Assembly (NCBI GenBank): GCA_017860295.1
Contig: JAFNAS010000014.1
Span: 19,562-83,561 of the forward strand
DNA from: Bacteroidota bacterium
GTDB lineage: Bacteria > Bacteroidota > Bacteroidia > Bacteroidales > Paludibacteraceae
Direction of reading: 5' to 3'
Length of the DNA stretch: 64,000 bases
Numbering within the stretch: the first letter of the stretch is position 1; the number at the start of each line of letters is the position of its first letter. Shown here in pieces: positions 52,114-59,859 of the stretch. The notes below the pieces were generated by a model that saw only the letters and a program-made list of their open reading frames with translations, ran no database searches and was not told where the DNA came from. The translations under genes were made by a program, and so were the position numbers.

Positions 52114-53775
52114 TTATAACGTTAGAAGAATAAAAACTTGAGTAAGTAAAATCCGTAAGAACATCGTTAACGGATATACGGTGGCGTATGCAGTCGATTG
52201 TATTTGAACCGGAGCTATTCCATTTGCAAATTCAAGTGCAGGGGGATCGGTCATGGCACCGGAGACGCAACCACAAATTTTAAGGTAATTGACTTTGAAA
52301 AGTCGTGCGACTACAGTTACAATTATCAGCGGAATGAATGTTATAAGAGCCCCGTAAAATAACCATTGCAATCCGCCATTCATAATGGTTTGAACGAATT
52401 TTCCTCCGGATAAAAGTCCGACACATGATAAAAACAGTGTAATCCCGATTTCACGCATAAACAGATTGGCTCCAGGAGTCATATAAAAATTCATTTTACC
52501 TATACGGCCTCTATTCCCAAGTAAGATAGCAATCAATAATGGACCACCTGCCAATCCGAGTTTGGCCGGTGCTGGAATTCCAGGAAGAAAAATAGGAATA
52601 CTACCCAAAATAATTCCGACGAAAACTCCTATAAATACTGACATAATATTCGGCTTCGCCAATTCTTTTATTGAATTTCCCATCTCTTTTTTAATATCAT
52701 CAATACTATCTTTTTCTCCTACAACTTTAACAGTATCACCCAGTTCTAATGTTGTGGTCATTGTGGGCAATATTTCGATTCCGGAACGATATATTCTGGT
52801 GATATTAGCAGGATAGCGTCTGTATATACCTATCTGATCAATGGTTTTTCCTGCGAGATTTCTGTTGGTTACTAAAATGTTTTCGGAAGAGAGCATCCCC
52901 GATATGTCTTGTCTATCGATGATTCTTACATCCCCGATTTTAAGTTGCAAATTGTCGATATGAAGTTGAGCAGAAACTCCAAGTAAAACATCCTGTTCAA
53001 GAAGAACTTCATGATCTGTAGCTATAATGTACTCTCCATTTCTCAATATCCGGGATACGGCAAACTCCTTGTCGACAAAAAGTTTAATGTAAGATATTTG
53101 TTTGCCAATCACATTCTGGTTATTGACGGTAATTTCTACACTTTGAAGTTTGGTCTCGTTTCCTCCAAGACTTTCGTTATACTGTTCTATTTCTTTATCT
53201 ACATTTACTCTGAAAAATAGACGGATCAATATCATGGCGAGGATTATGCCGATCACTCCAAAAGGATAGGCAACGGCATAGCCCATACCCGAACTGGCTG
53301 CACTTTTTGCTAGTACCCCCCCTTGTTCGGTCAGTAGTTGTTGTGCGGCACCGAGGCTGGGCGTGTTAGTGACGGCTCCACATAATATTCCTGTAATGGT
53401 AGCTGATGACAAGCCTGTTACCCGGAAAATGATATATGCAACAACAAAGCTCAATAGTACGATAGCTGTTGCCATCATGTTGAGCGTTAATCCGTCTCTT
53501 TTAAATGAAGAAAAAAAGCGAGGCCCCATATCAACACCAATACTATAGACAAAGAGGAGTAGTCCGAAGTCGCGTAGAAAACCCAATGTGTGTTCATCAA
53601 TAGGAAAACCGAAATGAGCGATTAAAATACCGCTGAACAACACACCAGCTATTCCTAGTTTTATTTTTTTGAATTCAAGCTTTCCTATTAGTATTCCACT
53701 GAAGGCAGTCATACATAAGATGAGAAGGGTTGATGTAAGACCAGGTGATGTAAAAATCGTTTGAAAAAAGTTCAT
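52114..53775 (-). CDS. AspT/YidE-type transporter with two TrkA-C domains
   Basis: 553 aa. Two blocks of membrane helices (about 10-185 and 375-553) flank a cytosolic pair of TrkA_C domains (about 205-370: VTVNNQNVIGKQISYIK and ILVTNRNLAGKTIDQIG). The repeated GxxxG-rich helices and GAVTNTPSLGAAQ / GAMTDPPALEFAN pairs are signatures of the aspartate:alanine antiporter (AspT/AAEx) family. It is an inner-membrane exchanger, probably for carboxylates such as succinate or aspartate. It lies 22 bp after the carboxylase operon. Confidence 0.9.
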   Translation of the reverse strand: MNFFQTIFTSPGLTSTLLILCMTAFSGILIGKLEFKKIKLGIAGVLFSGILIAHFGFPIDEHTLGFLRDFGLLLFVYSIGVDMGPRFFSSFKRDGLTLNMMATAIVLLSFVVAYIIFRVTGLSSATITGILCGAVTNTPSLGAAQQLLTEQGGVLAKSAASSGMGYAVAYPFGVIGIILAMILIRLFFRVNVDKEIEQYNESLGGNETKLQSVEITVNNQNVIGKQISYIKLFVDKEFAVSRILRNGEYIIATDHEVLLEQDVLLGVSAQLHIDNLQLKIGDVRIIDRQDISGMLSSENILVTNRNLAGKTIDQIGIYRRYPANITRIYRSGIEILPTMTTTLELGDTVKVVGEKDSIDDIKKEMGNSIKELAKPNIMSVFIGVFVGIILGSIPIFLPGIPAPAKLGLAGGPLLIAILLGNRGRIGKMNFYMTPGANLFMREIGITLFLSCVGLLSGGKFVQTIMNGGLQWLFYGALITFIPLIIVTVVARLFKVNYLKICGCVSGAMTDPPALEFANGIAPVQIQSTAYATVYPLTMFLRILLTQVFILLTL

Positions 53776-53797
53776 GATGATTAGGAATTTTTAAAAG

Positions 53798-55327
53798 TTA
53801 TAACGGCATGTTGCCATGCTTTTTATGTGGGTTGTTTTCTACTTTGTTTTGCGTCATTTCCAACGCCTGAATTAGTTTAAATCGGGTATCTTTCGGGAGT
53901 ATGATTTCGTCGATATATCCGTTTTCGGCAGCACGATATGGATTTGAAAAGGTATCGTTATACTCTTTCAATGCTTTTGCTTTTTCTTCTTTCGACGCCG
54001 AACGGTAAAGAATATTGACTGCTCCGGCAGCTCCCATTACTGCAATTTCAGCTGAAGGATAAGCCAAATTCACATCCGATCCAGATTCTTTTGAAGACAT
54101 TACAATATAAGCTCCTCCGTATGCTTTTCTGGTAATAAGCGTGATTTTCGGAACAGTAGCCTCTACATAAGCATACACAATTTTTGCCCCGTGACGGATA
54201 ATTCCATTGTGTTCCTGCTCGCATCCAGGAAGAAAACCCGGTACATCTTCAAATGTAATAAGCGGGATATCGAAACAATCGCAGAACCTAATAAAACGGG
54301 CAGCTTTATCGGAGGCATCAATGTCTAAGACACCGGCTAAATAAGCGGGTTGATTGGCAATAATGCCGACTGTTTGTCCATTCATACGGGCAAATCCGAT
54401 AAGAATGTTTTGAGCAAACGAGCTCATCACTTCAAAGAAATAGTGGTCGTCTACCACTTCCCAGATGACGGTTTTCATGTCGTAGGGAATATTGGGGTCG
54501 GAAGGAATAAGGTTGGCTATTTCCGGGCATTCGCGATGTATGGAATCATTTGTGGACGCTAACGGAACATCTTCCATATTATTAGAAGGTAGAAAGGTCA
54601 GTAATTCTCGGATCATTTCGAGTACTTCATCTTCTGTATCCCCCACAAAATGAGTTACACCGCTTTTACCGGCATGTGTATCGGCACCGCCCAGCTCTTC
54701 TTTACTCACCTCTTCGTGGGTTACAGATTTTACTACATCCGGCCCGGTGATAAACATATGGCTTTTTTTCTTTACCATAAAGATAAAGTCAGTGAGAGCC
54801 GGAGAATAACAAGCTCCGCCTGCACAAGGGCCGAGGATGGCGGAAATTTGAGGCACAACTCCAGACGCTTTGATGTTGTTGTAAAAAATATCGGAATAAC
54901 CGCTGAGAGCCATTACTCCTTCTTGAATACGAGCGCCTCCCGAATCGTTAAGGGCAATGATTGGGGCTCCGTTTTTAACTGCCAGTCGCTGTACTTTAAC
55001 AATTTTACTTGCATTGGTGCGGCTTAAAGATCCACCGTAAACAGTAAAGTCGTAGGCATAAACATATACTAACCGGTCGTTTATTTTACCGTAACCGGAA
55101 ACAATTCCGTCTCCGGGAATATGTTGGGCATCCATATTGAAATTGGTACATTTATGAATGACTAATTTATCTATTTCAACAAAAGTATCCGGATCCAGGA
55201 GGCGTTTGATGCGTTCGCGTGCAGTCAGTTTGCCTGCATTTTTTTGTTTGGCAATTGCTTTTTCGCCGCCTCCTAATTCTGCTGCTGTATTGATCTGCTC
55301 AAAACTTGTTATTTGTTCGTTTGTCAT
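53798..55327 (-). CDS. Acyl-CoA carboxylase carboxyltransferase subunit (propionyl-CoA carboxylase beta / MmdA type)
   Basis: 509 aa, full length. The crotonase-like carboxyltransferase folds carry LTARERIKRLLDPDTFVEID, ALNDSGGARIQEGV, the GPCAGGACYSPAL oxyanion region and a second-half FEDVPGFLPGCEQE with AYGGAYIVM. It transfers carboxyl from biotin to an acyl-CoA. The partner genes encode biotin carboxylase and biotin carrier, so it is an ATP-dependent carboxylase; propionyl-CoA is the most likely substrate, giving methylmalonyl-CoA. Sodium-pump decarboxylase use is less likely here because no beta subunit is nearby. Confidence 0.93.
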   Translation of the reverse strand: MTNEQITSFEQINTAAELGGGEKAIAKQKNAGKLTARERIKRLLDPDTFVEIDKLVIHKCTNFNMDAQHIPGDGIVSGYGKINDRLVYVYAYDFTVYGGSLSRTNASKIVKVQRLAVKNGAPIIALNDSGGARIQEGVMALSGYSDIFYNNIKASGVVPQISAILGPCAGGACYSPALTDFIFMVKKKSHMFITGPDVVKSVTHEEVSKEELGGADTHAGKSGVTHFVGDTEDEVLEMIRELLTFLPSNNMEDVPLASTNDSIHRECPEIANLIPSDPNIPYDMKTVIWEVVDDHYFFEVMSSFAQNILIGFARMNGQTVGIIANQPAYLAGVLDIDASDKAARFIRFCDCFDIPLITFEDVPGFLPGCEQEHNGIIRHGAKIVYAYVEATVPKITLITRKAYGGAYIVMSSKESGSDVNLAYPSAEIAVMGAAGAVNILYRSASKEEKAKALKEYNDTFSNPYRAAENGYIDEIILPKDTRFKLIQALEMTQNKVENNPHKKHGNMPL

Positions 55328-55342
55328 ATCGAAAATCTATTT

Positions 55343-55837
55343 TTATTTGAAACTTAACAATGCCTGATCTTTAGCAACAGCATCGCCTTCTTTTACCAAA
55401 ATCTCAGCTATTTCTCCGTCACGGGTAGCCATATAGGTATTTTGCATCTTCATTGCCTCAACAACGAAAAGAGCATCTCCCTTTTTGACTTGAGAACCCA
55501 ATTCGACACATACTTTTATAATTTTTCCCGGCATGGGGGAGGTCATGTTACTTTGTAAAACATTATCACTATCCGATGACTTTCGGATATTTCTATGGGT
55601 ATTGAACAGTTCGATATCGAAATTTCTGAAATTGGTTGTGATCGTGTAATTCCCATTTGCATGTTTTACCGATTCGGCATTATAAGATCTACCGTCACAA
55701 ATAATGGAACAAAAACCGTTTTCAGACATTACAACATCGATGTCGTATGTTTTGCCGTTGGCGGCAACCTGAAGGTTATTATCCTCTTTGGATAATAATT
55801 CAACTTCTCGTAATTTATTGTCAACTAATATTTTCAT
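55343..55837 (-). CDS. Biotin carboxyl carrier protein of the acyl-CoA carboxylase
   Basis: 164 aa. The C-terminal biotinyl domain has VVEAMKMQ with biotinylated Lys130 and the surrounding TSPMPGKIIKVCVELGSQVKKGD fold. The N-terminal 85 residues (beta-rich, LQVAANGKTYDIDVVM) are an interaction domain rather than a signal peptide. It carries carboxybiotin between the AccC-like and carboxyltransferase subunits. It lies 15 bp before the carboxyltransferase gene and 61 bp after accC. Confidence 0.93.
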   Translation of the reverse strand: MKILVDNKLREVELLSKEDNNLQVAANGKTYDIDVVMSENGFCSIICDGRSYNAESVKHANGNYTITTNFRNFDIELFNTHRNIRKSSDSDNVLQSNMTSPMPGKIIKVCVELGSQVKKGDALFVVEAMKMQNTYMATRDGEIAEILVKEGDAVAKDQALLSFK

Positions 55838-55898
55838 GATTATAATTCGGAACTGTAATTACAGAAAGTCCTTTAATTATAAGTTTTGTTTAACGGAA

Positions 55899-57416
55899 TT
55901 AGAAACGCAAAATGCTTTTTTGTTTTCCGAAAGATCTCCAACGACTTATTGGTCGGTTATCTGCCTGATTCTGATGTTCTCCTTCGATCGGATTATTGTT
56001 GTTTACCAGATAATCGATATAAGCGGCAATCACAGCGATATCTTCCAACTCTTCGATTTGTTTTCCATCTTGTTGTAGTTTCTTGCTATTTTCCTCAATA
56101 AAATGGGTGGTGTAGTTTCCTTTTACAAAGTCTCGCGTATCGATGATTTTGCGTAAATAATCGATATTTGTTTTGATACCGGTAATTTTGTATTCGTACA
56201 AAACCCGGCGCATTCTTTCCAGGGCGTATTCGCGGGTGGTTGCCCACACAATCAACTTGCCCAGCATCGGATCATAATGCACGGGCACTTCGTATCCGTC
56301 GTAAATATGGCTGTCGATGCGAACGCCGATGCCTTGTGGACTTTGTATGTGGCAGATGATTCCGGGAGAGGGCGTGAAGTTGTTCTGGGCATCTTCAGCA
56401 CAAATACGGCACTCGATGGCATGTCCGCGTTGCAGTATCTCTCTTTGTGTGAATCGTAGTTTTTTGCCATTGGCTATATGAATCTGTTCTTTCACCAGAT
56501 CAACACCTAACACTTCTTCCGTTACAGGATGTTCCACTTGCAGGCGGGCATTCATTTCTAAAAAATAGTAATTCATCTTATCATCAACCAGAAATTCAAT
56601 GGTTCCCGCACCGGCATATCCAATAGCTTTGGCTGCTTTGACAGCTATCTGTCCCATTTTTAATCGTGTTTTCTCATCAATAAACGGAGAAGGGCTTTCT
56701 TCCACGATTTTCTGATGGCGGCGCTGTACAGAGCATTCCCGGTCGAAAAGGTGAATCACGTTGCCGTGGGTATCACCCAGCAATTGAATTTCGATATGAT
56801 GAGGTGATTCGATGTACTTTTCAATATAGACAATGTCGTTGCCGAAAGAGGCCTTTGCTTCCGATTTTGCAGAATAATAGGCTTCCTGCAACTCTTTTTC
56901 GTCGCGTACCAGCCTCATGCCTTTGCCGCCACCTCCGGCTGTTGCTTTAATAATTACAGGTAATCCTATTTTGCGGCATAAGCGAATCAGATCTTTCGGT
57001 TGCAAATCTTCGGCGGTGCCAGGAACGACAGGAACGCCTGCTTTTATCATATTCTGCCGAGCCGATATTTTATCTCCCATCGATTCTATGCATTCTGCAT
57101 CTGGCCCGATAAAAAGAATGCCCTCTTCTTTGCAACGACGTGCAAAGTGGGCATTTTCACTTAAAAATCCGTATCCGGGATGAATAGCGTCCGCATTAAA
57201 TTGTTTGGAAGCATTGATGATCTTTTCTATATTCAAATAGCTCTCCGAAGCAAGTGCAGAGCCAATACATATGGCTTCATCTGCATAGGCGACATGACGC
57301 GAAGTGCGATCGACATCAGAATAAACAGCAACCGTACGGATTCCCATTTCTTTGCAAGAACGCATAATTCTTAGTGCAATCTCACCTCGGTTGGCAATCA
57401 GGATTTTTTGTATCAT
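55899..57416 (-). CDS. accC: Biotin carboxylase subunit of an acyl-CoA carboxylase
   Basis: 505 aa. ATP-grasp biotin carboxylase: N-terminal ILIANRGEIALRI, the glycine loop KATAGGGGKGMRLV, EKYIESPHHIEIQLLGD, RRHQKIVEESPSP and FLEMNARLQVEHPVTE with its bicarbonate/biotin site. The C-terminal 50 residues (after ENSKKLQQ) extend past the usual AccC end and may bind the carrier subunit. It carboxylates biotin with ATP and bicarbonate. First gene of the three-gene operon; a cobalamin riboswitch lies 250 bp upstream with no gene between. Confidence 0.94.
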   Translation of the reverse strand: MIQKILIANRGEIALRIMRSCKEMGIRTVAVYSDVDRTSRHVAYADEAICIGSALASESYLNIEKIINASKQFNADAIHPGYGFLSENAHFARRCKEEGILFIGPDAECIESMGDKISARQNMIKAGVPVVPGTAEDLQPKDLIRLCRKIGLPVIIKATAGGGGKGMRLVRDEKELQEAYYSAKSEAKASFGNDIVYIEKYIESPHHIEIQLLGDTHGNVIHLFDRECSVQRRHQKIVEESPSPFIDEKTRLKMGQIAVKAAKAIGYAGAGTIEFLVDDKMNYYFLEMNARLQVEHPVTEEVLGVDLVKEQIHIANGKKLRFTQREILQRGHAIECRICAEDAQNNFTPSPGIICHIQSPQGIGVRIDSHIYDGYEVPVHYDPMLGKLIVWATTREYALERMRRVLYEYKITGIKTNIDYLRKIIDTRDFVKGNYTTHFIEENSKKLQQDGKQIEELEDIAVIAAYIDYLVNNNNPIEGEHQNQADNRPISRWRSFGKQKSILRF

Positions 57417-57665
57417 AGTAGTTCATAATTAGTGCCTAATAAATGATACAATGCCAAATCCGTTGGGTATGGAAAGAAATTTGTTTGATGTATGTGTGCA
57501 AACACAAATTACCGTTTATAGAAATGATCTATAAATGGCGATAATTTGAGGCTAACAAAATATTCCGGATATTTTTTATTACCGAAATGTGTTCTTGTTT
57601 AAAAAATAAGGATATGTTCTGCATTACATCAATAATCCAACCCTCGGGATTCTTGAGCATTGTAT
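57417..57665. other. 249-bp leader between riboswitch 2 and accC
   Basis: No gene on either strand. A/T-rich, and I see no strong terminator hairpin of the kind often used by transcription-controlling riboswitches. This is the 5' untranslated leader if the riboswitch controls accC. Confidence 0.5.
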
Positions 57666-57899
57666 GCATGGCAGGTCTTCTGACTTACTCTCGGTTCGAA
57701 AGCCTTCCCGTTGTTAGTATTTAGTAGCGAGTAATTAGTATTGAGTGAAAACACTTAGTACCGTTTACTGTGTACCGGAAACAGTGGCAAAAGTTATAGT
57801 TCGAAACGTTGTAAAGAGCTTACAGCAGCGGGACTGTTCAGGATTTTCACCTGATTCCCTTTTAATCGCCGGTTGCGAAAGCAACAGGCAAACCAATGC
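57666..57899 (-). ncRNA. Cobalamin riboswitch upstream of the acyl-CoA carboxylase operon
   Basis: Read on the minus strand: TTGGTTTGCC start, AAAAGGGAATCAGGTGAAAA, GTCCCGCTGCTGTAAGC (B12 box), GCCACTG (complement of 57782-57788), GGGAAGGC (complement of 57702-57709), then GTCAGAAGACCTGCC. All core blocks are present. Between GCCACTG and GGGAAGGC lies a nine-unit heptad array. The next gene is accC. A spurious reading frame (57953-57765) merely translates this RNA. Confidence 0.92.
57714..57776. repeat. Heptanucleotide array inside riboswitch 2
   Basis: On the plus strand: ttagtat, ttagtag, cgagtaa, ttagtat, tgagtga (unit nnAGTnn), then aaacact, tagtacc, gtttact, gtgtacc. Nine units in one 7-nt frame at the same riboswitch position as the arrays in riboswitch 1. 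Confidence 0.85.
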
Positions 57900-57904
57900 G
57901 AGTG

Positions 57905-57912
57905 CAAAAGTA
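57905..57912 (-). promoter_or_regulatory. Promoter -7 element of riboswitch 2
   Basis: TACTTTTG on the minus strand fits TAnnTTTG, a few bases before the riboswitch. No clear -33. Confidence 0.55.
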
Positions 57913-57929
57913 GTAAGTATTTTCGGAAT

Positions 57930-57953
57930 AAAAAAGTGGATGGTTCCATCCAC
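57930..57953 (-). terminator. Terminator-like hairpin just upstream of riboswitch 2
   Basis: On the minus strand GTGGATGG-AA-CCATCCAC is followed by six T. The next gene upstream on this strand is 1.9 kb away beyond plus-strand genes, so the transcript it ends is not obvious. Confidence 0.7.
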
Positions 57954-58178
57954 GGAGGGAAAGAATCTTCGTATGAGGAAATAAATTCTTTTGTTTAACT
58001 CTTCTTGATTGGGAGTCTTTAATCTTGTTTTTTTCGATTGTTAAGTGCCTAATTCTAAAATAATATTAAGAAATGCCTCTTTCAAAAATATTTATTCATG
58101 CAGCTTGTCTATCTGAGTAGAGGCCGGTCTTTCAATAGTAAGAATCAGAAACAAACAATCTCTAAAAATAGATACGAA

Positions 58179-58457
58179 ATGAATATCATTTATATACTAT
58201 TGGCGATACTATTATTGTTGTTTGCCGGCACGAAAATCTACCGAGAAAAGAGGAATGGAAAACGAATTGTCAGTATAACGGAGGCCAACTGTTCGCGTTG
58301 CGGTAGTTGTGTGCGGAAATGTCGGCACGGTGTGCTGGAACTAAGGAATAGTGAAAATGGCAAACAAGTAGTGGTAGCAAATCCAGATTTGTGTACCGGA
58401 TGCGGTCACTGTATGGAGGTGTGCCGGTTTGGTGCTATCGAAATGATCCGATCGTAA
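58179..58457 (+). CDS. Membrane-anchored 2x4Fe-4S ferredoxin
   Basis: 92 aa from the ATG at 58179; the longer frame from 58098 is not supported. One N-terminal membrane helix (IIYILLAILLLLFAGTKIY) is followed by two 4Fe-4S motifs, CSRCGSCVRKCRHG and CTGCGHCMEVCRFG. It should carry electrons at the inner face of the cytoplasmic membrane. The partner is unknown; the next gene encodes a small Cys-containing protein, 15 bp on. Confidence 0.9.
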   Translation: MNIIYILLAILLLLFAGTKIYREKRNGKRIVSITEANCSRCGSCVRKCRHGVLELRNSENGKQVVVANPDLCTGCGHCMEVCRFGAIEMIRS

Positions 58458-58472
58458 AAGAAAAGAGTGGAT

Positions 58473-58661
58473 ATGGCTCATTTTGAATGCATGGGTACAA
58501 ACGAAGAGTGTGGCAATTGTTCCGATATTGTCAATCTGTTTGCACAGTTACATATTCCCTCCGGCGAACAGATCGTACTATGGAATATCGCGCACCGCAA
58601 AATGGATAATAACGGATTGAAGAATTTGTTGGTACACTTGCTTGACATACATAAAAAATAG
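58473..58661 (+). CDS. Small hypothetical protein with Cys cluster
   Basis: 62 aa. MAHFECMGTNEECGNCSDIVNLFAQLHIPSGEQIVLWNIAHRKMDNNGLKNLLVHLLDIHKK is not recognised by me. Four early Cys/His residues (HxECM, ECGNC) hint at metal or Fe-S binding. A GTG six bases earlier (58467) is an alternative start. Its spacing suggests co-transcription with the ferredoxin. Low-level call, but the frame and position look genuine. Confidence 0.55.
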   Translation: MAHFECMGTNEECGNCSDIVNLFAQLHIPSGEQIVLWNIAHRKMDNNGLKNLLVHLLDIHKK

Positions 58662-58770
58662 CAGAAGCTTTTTTAGCAGGAAACGGATTCTTGCTATGTC
58701 AGAATATAGTACTATCTTTCTTGTGTTCATTTTTATTTTTTAAAACTAAGAACATAAGTAATCCGCAATA

Positions 58771-58802
58771 AACAGGCTCTTTGACTTAAATGCCTGTTTT
58801 AA
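58771..58802 (+). terminator. Hairpin before the His-rich membrane protein
   Basis: AACAGGC (58771-58777) pairs with GCCTGTT (58792-58798) and TT follows. It lies between the ferredoxin group and the next gene and may end the former or sit in the leader of the latter. Confidence 0.5.
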
Positions 58803-58831
58803 TGCTCGTTTCACGATAAAAATCAAAATAA

Positions 58832-59182
58832 ATGATGAAATCGCACTTTGTAAAACTGATCGTACTGGTGGTGGCTTTTGCAACTATTGTCGGCGTAGTG
58901 GTCATGCTGCTATGGAATTGGTTGTTGCCCTCTATCTTTGGTCTTAAGACCATTAATTTCCTGCAGGCTGTGGGAATTGTGTTGCTTGCCCGGGTGTTGT
59001 TCGGCGGTTGGGGCGGCGGATTCTTTTCACGGTTTCATGCACATGCGCATCAAAATCCCGTGCGCGAAAAGTGGGCGAAAATGTCACCCGAAGAACGGGA
59101 TGAATTTCTTCGGCACCGTCATATGCGGCGTGGTCATCATTTCGGATGGAATGCGGAAGATATAACTGATAACGGAAAGTAA
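58832..59182 (+). CDS. Small membrane protein with His-rich cytosolic tail
   Basis: 116 aa. Two hydrophobic helices (about 8-30 and 38-60) are followed by a basic, His-rich tail (FHAHAHQNPVREKWAKMSPEERDEFLRHRHMRRGHHFGW). It precedes an ECF sigma factor gene with a 1-bp gap. I infer that it may act as a membrane sensor or anti-sigma factor that binds metal through the tail; no anti-sigma domain is recognised. Confidence 0.75.
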   Translation: MMKSHFVKLIVLVVAFATIVGVVVMLLWNWLLPSIFGLKTINFLQAVGIVLLARVLFGGWGGGFFSRFHAHAHQNPVREKWAKMSPEERDEFLRHRHMRRGHHFGWNAEDITDNGK

Positions 59183-59183
59183 G

Positions 59184-59756
59184 GTGGCCGATAATCCGAC
59201 ACGGGAGGAGCTCGATGATATTATTGCAGAACATCAACCGCGGCTGAAATCGTTTATTTCGCAACGGGTGAGGAGTACAAAAGATGCGGAAGATATTCTG
59301 CAGGATGTGCTGTATCAATTCGTCAAGACCGTGAACGATTCCGTTACTCCCATCGGACATATCTCGGCCTGGCTCTACCGGGTAGCACACAATACCATTA
59401 TTAATGCGGGCATCCGAAAAAAGGAGGAGTTGCTCCCATATTATACCGACGATGAGGGCGAAACCTATTTACCGGAAGGTTTTCTGGATATTATGTCGGG
59501 AGATGAGGCGGCTCCCTCTCCCGAAACGGAATACCTTCGTTCGTTGGTGTGGGTGGAATTGGAAGAGGCTTTGGCCGAGCTTCCGCCCGAACAGTGCGAA
59601 ATATTCGAACTGACGGAACTGGACGGTATTCCGGTGAAAGAGATTTCCGCAGCGTCGGGAGTCAGTGTAAATACCCTGTTGTCGCGCAAACACTACGCTG
59701 TCGTACATCTCCGCAAACGCCTTTCCGATCTCTACGACGATATTATCGGTTCGTAG
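59184..59756 (+). CDS. ECF-type RNA polymerase sigma factor
   Basis: 190 aa with a GTG start directly after the previous stop. Region 2 is LDDIIAEHQPRLKSFISQRVRSTKDAEDILQDVLYQFVK; region 4 is VELEEALAELPPEQCEIFELTELDGIPVKEISAASGVSVNTLLSRKHYAVVHLRKRL. It directs RNA polymerase to a stress regulon that cannot be named. Tight linkage to the small His-rich membrane protein suggests a sensor/sigma pair. A strong hairpin follows. Confidence 0.92.
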   Translation: MADNPTREELDDIIAEHQPRLKSFISQRVRSTKDAEDILQDVLYQFVKTVNDSVTPIGHISAWLYRVAHNTIINAGIRKKEELLPYYTDDEGETYLPEGFLDIMSGDEAAPSPETEYLRSLVWVELEEALAELPPEQCEIFELTELDGIPVKEISAASGVSVNTLLSRKHYAVVHLRKRLSDLYDDIIGS

Positions 59757-59800
59757 CCTTAGTAGTTTTAGTTCATTATTTCGTATCTTGTTGTATTATA

Positions 59801-59834
59801 AAGGCTGTCTCAATACTTCTGTTGAGACAGCCTT
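59801..59834. terminator. Convergent terminator between sigma factor and TonB receptor
   Basis: AAGGCTGTCTCAA (59801-59813) pairs with TTGAGACAGCCTT (59822-59834), 13 perfect pairs with an 8-nt loop. Both neighbouring genes end here, so it can serve both strands. Confidence 0.85.
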
Positions 59835-59859
59835 ATATATTATCTATTAAGGTGGAAAA

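Noticed and set aside
53798..55327. Sodium-pumping methylmalonyl-CoA decarboxylase
   Set aside because: The carboxyltransferase resembles MmdA, but the operon contains biotin carboxylase and lacks the membrane beta subunit, so an ATP-dependent carboxylase is more likely.
57765..57953. Minus-strand 62-aa reading frame with a hydrophobic start
   Set aside because: It is a translation of the cobalamin riboswitch and its promoter region.
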